Assembly: GCA_030247885.1 (NCBI GenBank)
Contig: JAPDRO010000016.1
Span: 1 to 64,000 of the forward strand
Length of the DNA stretch: 64,000 nucleotides
Reading direction: 5' to 3'
Origin: Taxawa tesnikishii (nom. ined.)
Taxonomy: Eukaryota > Ascomycota > Dothideomycetes > Dothideales
The notes below the pieces were generated by a model. It did not search any database. It saw only the letters and a program-made list of their open reading frames with translations, and had not been told where the DNA came from. This document shows, in pieces, positions 59,563 to 64,000 of the stretch. Each line of letters begins with the position of its first letter. Position 1 is the stretch's first letter. The translations under genes and the position numbers were made by a program.

Positions 59563-62380
59563 GGTGGGCAGCTGTGCGTAGCGTTAATTGGGTGGACCGC
59601 GTCACCGGTGATGGTCTGATCACGGTTTTCTCTTGGGTAGGGATGATTTGGGACGCTGGAACGTTCTGGTGAGAAAGGGGAGGTTTCCGTGACACACAAG
59701 CGGCCAGCTGCGATATATGAGTGTGCTGAGTTGGGCTGAGCAGCGTCGCAGGTCGCCGATGGGCAATATGAAGAGTTACTGATAAGTGCGCGGCAGAGCT
59801 TTTTTTACCAAGCTTTTGCTCAGCGATGAAAATGGCCGCCTTGGCACAGCGACCCAAGGGGCCAGACGAGGGTCGCTGACGGCCAAGTTCGGCCATCTAA
59901 ACGACGGATGAGTGGAACCCAGGACGAACCAGGGCGAACCAGTGCGAATCAAAACACCAAGTGCACCGCGAGAGCAACCCAGGGCTCACACTGAGATAGC
60001 CGGGAGGCTCCGGGTGTGCGTTACCGTGCGTTTGATTTTGCTGCGCGACATGCTTCTTCCGTCTAGCGGCCTTCCAGAAACGTGCAAGTCATCCAAGCTA
60101 GACCGAGCGCGACCGGCCGACGTGTTGCGTTATTGGTTGACACGACGATTGATCGCACTGATAACCACGCTGACGGCGCGCTCACCTCACCGACGCACTG
60201 GCACTGGCACTGGCAACCGTGCCGTTGTCTTGGAGGGGTGCTTGTATGAGGACGAAAGATAAGGCCCGCGAAATGCGAAGTGACCGTCCAATCAGAGGGC
60301 GAAGGTTACGAGACAAGATTGGAGATTGGTGGCTTATTCTGACGGCTTCGGCTTGTCGGGAGATGTGTGAGGGTGAGGGCGAGGGTGAGGGCGAGGGCGA
60401 GGGCGAGGGCGAGGGACAACGTCTGGCTGATCGCGTGTAATTTGTTTTGCCGTGTGCGGCCGGAAGCCTGGGAGCATGGGAGGGTAGGAACAAGCGAGCA
60501 GCCGGGAAATAGAAGGAGCGAGCGAGCGACTGAGTGAGACTCGGCGCGTATCTGCACGAAAGCTTCACCGAAATCTTGGAATGTCTTGGACATTGCTTGG
60601 TTGAGTGCTTGCTTGTCCGTCGCCGACTCTCCGTCGAAGTGAGGCCCGTCTCAGTGTGCTGGTGCTGCTGATGGTGCTGCTGCTTGTCGAGCAGCGCAAC
60701 GCTGTTACGTCAACAAGCTCGTTCGTACCGGCATTGACATACAGACGGAGGCAGTGTTTCTCTCCGAGTCACGGCGCATGCGAGCCAAGTCTCGCCGGCG
60801 CTCCTATACCGGCCTCTTCAATGCGTCGAGGGCGAAGTCCTCGACCTCGTCTACACAACCAACACCACAGAGTGTAGGTGTAGCTCCTACCGACTACGTC
60901 CTCCAGCTTGGTATTAGCCTGCGCCCTCTGCTATACGGTATCACGCTTTGGAGTTTTTGATCGGTGGTGGCTCTCATCGCATACAGCTTTCCACATCTGT
61001 CCAACTCAGAACCCGCCTCGCAGGAACACATTTCGAGAACATCTTGTCAATCTCCATCGCACTGGCGTAAGAACCGCGCTATCAGGGCAGCTCCGAAAAC
61101 AAAACTCCTAACATAGCAGGTTCTATATAGTTTCTTTACAATCGGGCTCACCGCTTTTCATCTTGGTGGTACTGCATCACACATGGACCGATAAAATTCA
61201 GATGCGGGTAAACAACCTCGACTTGAGTCTATCAGCGCTGTTGGCACAGCTCTACAGTCGATTGCATCCTGGCGTCGCTTCCTGAAAGACTCAAACGACC
61301 ATGCTTTCGGGGCTCCATTGACACTTCGGGATGAGCGGTTTCGCAACCTCTTGGAGTGCTTGGTATGCGACTCCAAAGACCAGCAGCTCGCTACTAGACT
61401 TTCTATCGTCGCAATCGGAATTCTCCTAACTCCGCATCACAGCGCAGTATCACTTCCATGTAACGTCTGATTTAACTTGGATAACCTTGTCTGTCTATCA
61501 AAGCACAATCACCCTCCTTCGCGGATATGGAGACAAGGTATCCTTCACTTGCTATAAAGCTTTTCTCATGCGCGCTGCTCGGACCCTCTTACCAGCAACA
61601 ATAGTCATCGTCCGCAAGGAGCACTACACAGATCGCCACGGCTAGACCACGCAACGCGCTTCCAAACACTGGAGTTTCGGCGGTCAATCTCTTGTATGGC
61701 TTCTCTTTGCTATACTAATGCAAGTCTGGGCGCTTAGATCTGCCATTGCATTGCTCTACCCGTAACAACTGCACAAGCATGGCTGATTCCATTCGCCAGC
61801 GCTGCTCGTCGAATCCTTGCCTTACCAGGCGAGACCTTGTCATGGACACGGCACAAACCCAAGACAGCATGGGCACGGCCTGCGCAAGACTCGGCAGCTG
61901 CAAGACCGGCTATGGCTTGCAAACGCTGCTTGCTGATAGCATCTTGATCTTTTATTCCGGGCTCAATATCCCTCTTGTTCTGACTTGCTTTTACCATAAC
62001 GGACTTTCTGCGTTCCGTCTTTGTTGAGATCATGTGAGTCTAGTTGAGAATCCCCTATGCGTGGACGGACATTCAACGTCATAGGGACTTGAGAGTTACA
62101 AACAAAAACATCCAGTAGAGGAATCGGTCACTAGCTTTGGTCAGTTACTACCCCTTGCTGTGCTTGACCTTCTTCTGCTCTCGCTATTTGGTACTCTTTA
62201 GTGTCTGGTTCCGCCTATGGATGGCTTCTATAACCATCGCCGCGTTGGGCGGCCCATCTTACGCCGTCAGCTTCGATAAATCGTTGCACAAACCCACGGC
62301 GGTCTAAGCTGCAAAACGCGCATAGAAACAGAAACAGTCCTTCTATCCATATGTGTCCCGCTCGCCACAAATCACCTCGG
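59563..62380. other. intergenic, no gene seen
   Basis: 2.8 kb. The first several hundred bases should be the permease promoter. It contains a GGGCGA microsatellite; otherwise only short ORFs on both strands. Confidence 0.5.
60368..60415. repeat. GGGCGA/GGGTGA hexamer microsatellite
   Basis: Eight tandem copies, the first ones alternating with GGGTGA, about 800 bases upstream of the permease. Confidence 0.88.
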
Positions 62381-62956
62381 TCACCAATACCCCTCGTCAT
62401 CTCTCATCCTGCTCCGGACCCCGGTTTCATCCCAGTCCCGCGCCGGGTACTTATACAGCCCATCCCTGACGTCGAACAGCGCACGCTGCCTCCATCGATC
62501 CTCGTCCAGTCTCTCCCACTGCTCCCTCTGCTCCCTTTCCCTTTGCCGCTCCCCTTCCCGATCCACCTGACGCCCCCGCACAGGCGCAGCCCATCTCCCT
62601 GTCGTCAAGTCCCCGTAGATCGATCGGGTTGTTCTCCGATATCGTTCCCTTTCTGCTCTGATTTCTCTAGTCACTCGCTCCCGCTCTCTTCTCTCCTGCC
62701 TCTCCCTTTCTCTCTCCGCCTCCGCCTCGCATTCCGGACACAGCATACAGCTGCGCTCCTCTCGATCGTGTCGGCACCCGCTCAGATCGAAGTAGTTGTA
62801 ATCTGCATTCGGCCAGCGATTCGGCTGTCTGCTCCAGAAGGCGGGATCGTTGATGCGAGTCATCTCACGGAGCAGACACCCACACTGCCGGCCGCTTATG
62901 ACGACACGGTGCCCGCAGGCGTACGTTGTCGTCAGTGTGCCCACGAGGGTAGGCAT
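62381..62956 (-). CDS. uncharacterised charged, Cys-containing protein
   Basis: Single-exon frame of 191 residues from ATG 62956. The N-terminal half has YACGHRVVISGRQCGCL, then GCRHDREERSCMLCPEC, paired Cys/His that could form a zinc-binding fold. The second half is almost entirely Arg/Glu (EAEAERERERQERRERERV, REGERQREREQREQWERL) and should be a long charged helix. The opposite strand is also open because of the repetitive codons, but the Cys/His pattern favours the minus strand. Similar small Cys/His plus Arg/Glu-helix proteins are common as hypothetical proteins in Pezizomycotina. Function unknown. Confidence 0.6.
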   Translation of the reverse strand: MPTLVGTLTTTYACGHRVVISGRQCGCLLREMTRINDPAFWSRQPNRWPNADYNYFDLSGCRHDREERSCMLCPECEAEAERERERQERRERERVTREIRAERERYRRTTRSIYGDLTTGRWAAPVRGRQVDREGERQREREQREQWERLDEDRWRQRALFDVRDGLYKYPARDWDETGVRSRMRDDEGYW

Positions 62957-64000
62957 AGCGGCAACGGCCCACAACAGAACGGCTGCCGGAAAGCGGGAGT
63001 GAGTGAGTTGATGGCGCTCCTAGCCTGGCGAGGGTGGTTTGGCTCTTGCGTTAGGATTATGCTTGATGCTCTTCCTTGCTTAGAACGATAGTATTGTTGC
63101 TTCCGGCCTACCCCTCGGCATTGGAGGTAACAGAGCCTTTTCCTTTTTGAACGTTGTAGAAGAGCGGGCGGATCGTGGTTCCGGGCTCTGAAGACTGGGC
63201 TCGCGAGCCATGATATACCTTGCGCGACAGGGAACCAGCAAGCAGCTATGGAAATCTCACCTTGGGAGCAGCGATTGCTATATGATTGCGCCTCCCCTTA
63301 GGCCTTTCAACCTAATATGGAGAGTACGGAAGCAAGGGTTGAAGTCAAGGCAACCGGTGCTATGATTTAGGGGTGTTTGACGGAGGTGACAACTGAGCAC
63401 TTACCGACAGGGCTCGGATAACCAGATGTAGTGCAGCTGCAGTGCGAACCATTGAACCGCGGCTCTGGAAGAAGATGACCAGCAAGACACAATACGATAC
63501 TGTGCTTGACTGTCGCGGTACCTGTGCCCAGCTACAGAGCCTTACTCAGTTGATCTTTGCAAGGATAGCAACAGCGCAAGCATGACACACATTGGGCGGA
63601 AACAATCTCGTCGTTGAGCTTATCTGCATTGTGAAAGCCTAAAGGCAACGCTAGGGTGAAACTGTTTGGTTTGTCGTGGTCTTGTTTGTCCGCTTCGGCT
63701 CATCCCGGTGTTGGAGCATTGCGCAAACGGGTTGTTACAGCGCCGTACGACAGCCGACTGCCGGTCAAGATATTCTGTAGGGCTAGAACCACGTGCGCAG
63801 GATGTCGGGATCTATTCCTCGGTTCGTTGAAGGCCGAGTATCCCTGCTGCACCGTTGTCGTCGCAACACACCCGGCCGAATTTTTCTATATCTGGGACTG
63901 AACCGTCAAGACCTGAGTAGGTTAGCTTTCGTCAAGCTTTTGCCCAAGACATTCAACTGCATCCCACGTACCAACCATACCGTCTTTCAGTCCCCATCCT
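62957..64000. other. intergenic to the window end, no gene seen
   Basis: Contains only short ORFs, including one of 81 codons at 63656-63901 on the plus strand without recognisable motif. Confidence 0.5.

Overview
The window comes from the nuclear genome of a filamentous ascomycete (Pezizomycotina), and a dothideomycete-like fungus fits best. Reasons: short spliceosomal introns of about 50-60 nt with GT-AG ends, a 7 kb AT-rich block carrying the signature of repeat-induced point mutation (RIP), pogo/Fot1-type DNA transposons, and gene families typical of the group (Zn2Cys6 with fungal_trans_2, bZIP with DUF3425, ACS-type MFS, CorA-like membrane proteins, FLC/TRP-like channels). No tRNA, rRNA or CRISPR was found. 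The species cannot be named from the sequence.

Layout. 1-8980 is a transposon graveyard: a GC-normal pogo-like element (1-1845) sits inside a RIP-mutated relative (right arm 1848-2500). It is followed by an element split by another (2648-6340 containing 2879-4723), and by a fourth (6714-8535). 9.0-20.9 kb is a region of accessory character: a CorA-like membrane protein, a bZIP regulator, a Zn2Cys6 regulator, a decayed gene, then a divergent short-chain dehydrogenase / anion-cation symporter pair. 25-46 kb holds PNC1-type nicotinamidase, TED1/CDC1-type phosphoesterase, a FAD monooxygenase, a single-pass Cys-rich surface protein, a small secreted protein, an unusual fusion of a medium-chain dehydrogenase with an SfnG-type flavin monooxygenase, a FYVE-RING ubiquitin ligase and a TRP/FLC-like channel. 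47-64 kb holds an MFS transporter, a long stretch with clear splice signals but no recognisable product (51-55 kb), an NCS1 purine/cytosine permease and a charged Cys-containing protein.

How it fits together. The Zn2Cys6 regulator, the dehydrogenase and the ACS transporter could form a small catabolic unit sharing the 0.7 kb divergent promoter at 18.6-19.3 kb; this is inference. PIB1-like ligase and FLC-like channel are neighbours on the same strand and both belong to endomembrane biology.

Caveat. At least seven otherwise well-preserved genes need one or more single-base shifts, many at homopolymer runs, to keep a conserved frame. The same pattern in unrelated genes points to consensus error in the assembly rather than to independent decay, so several genes that look broken may be whole.
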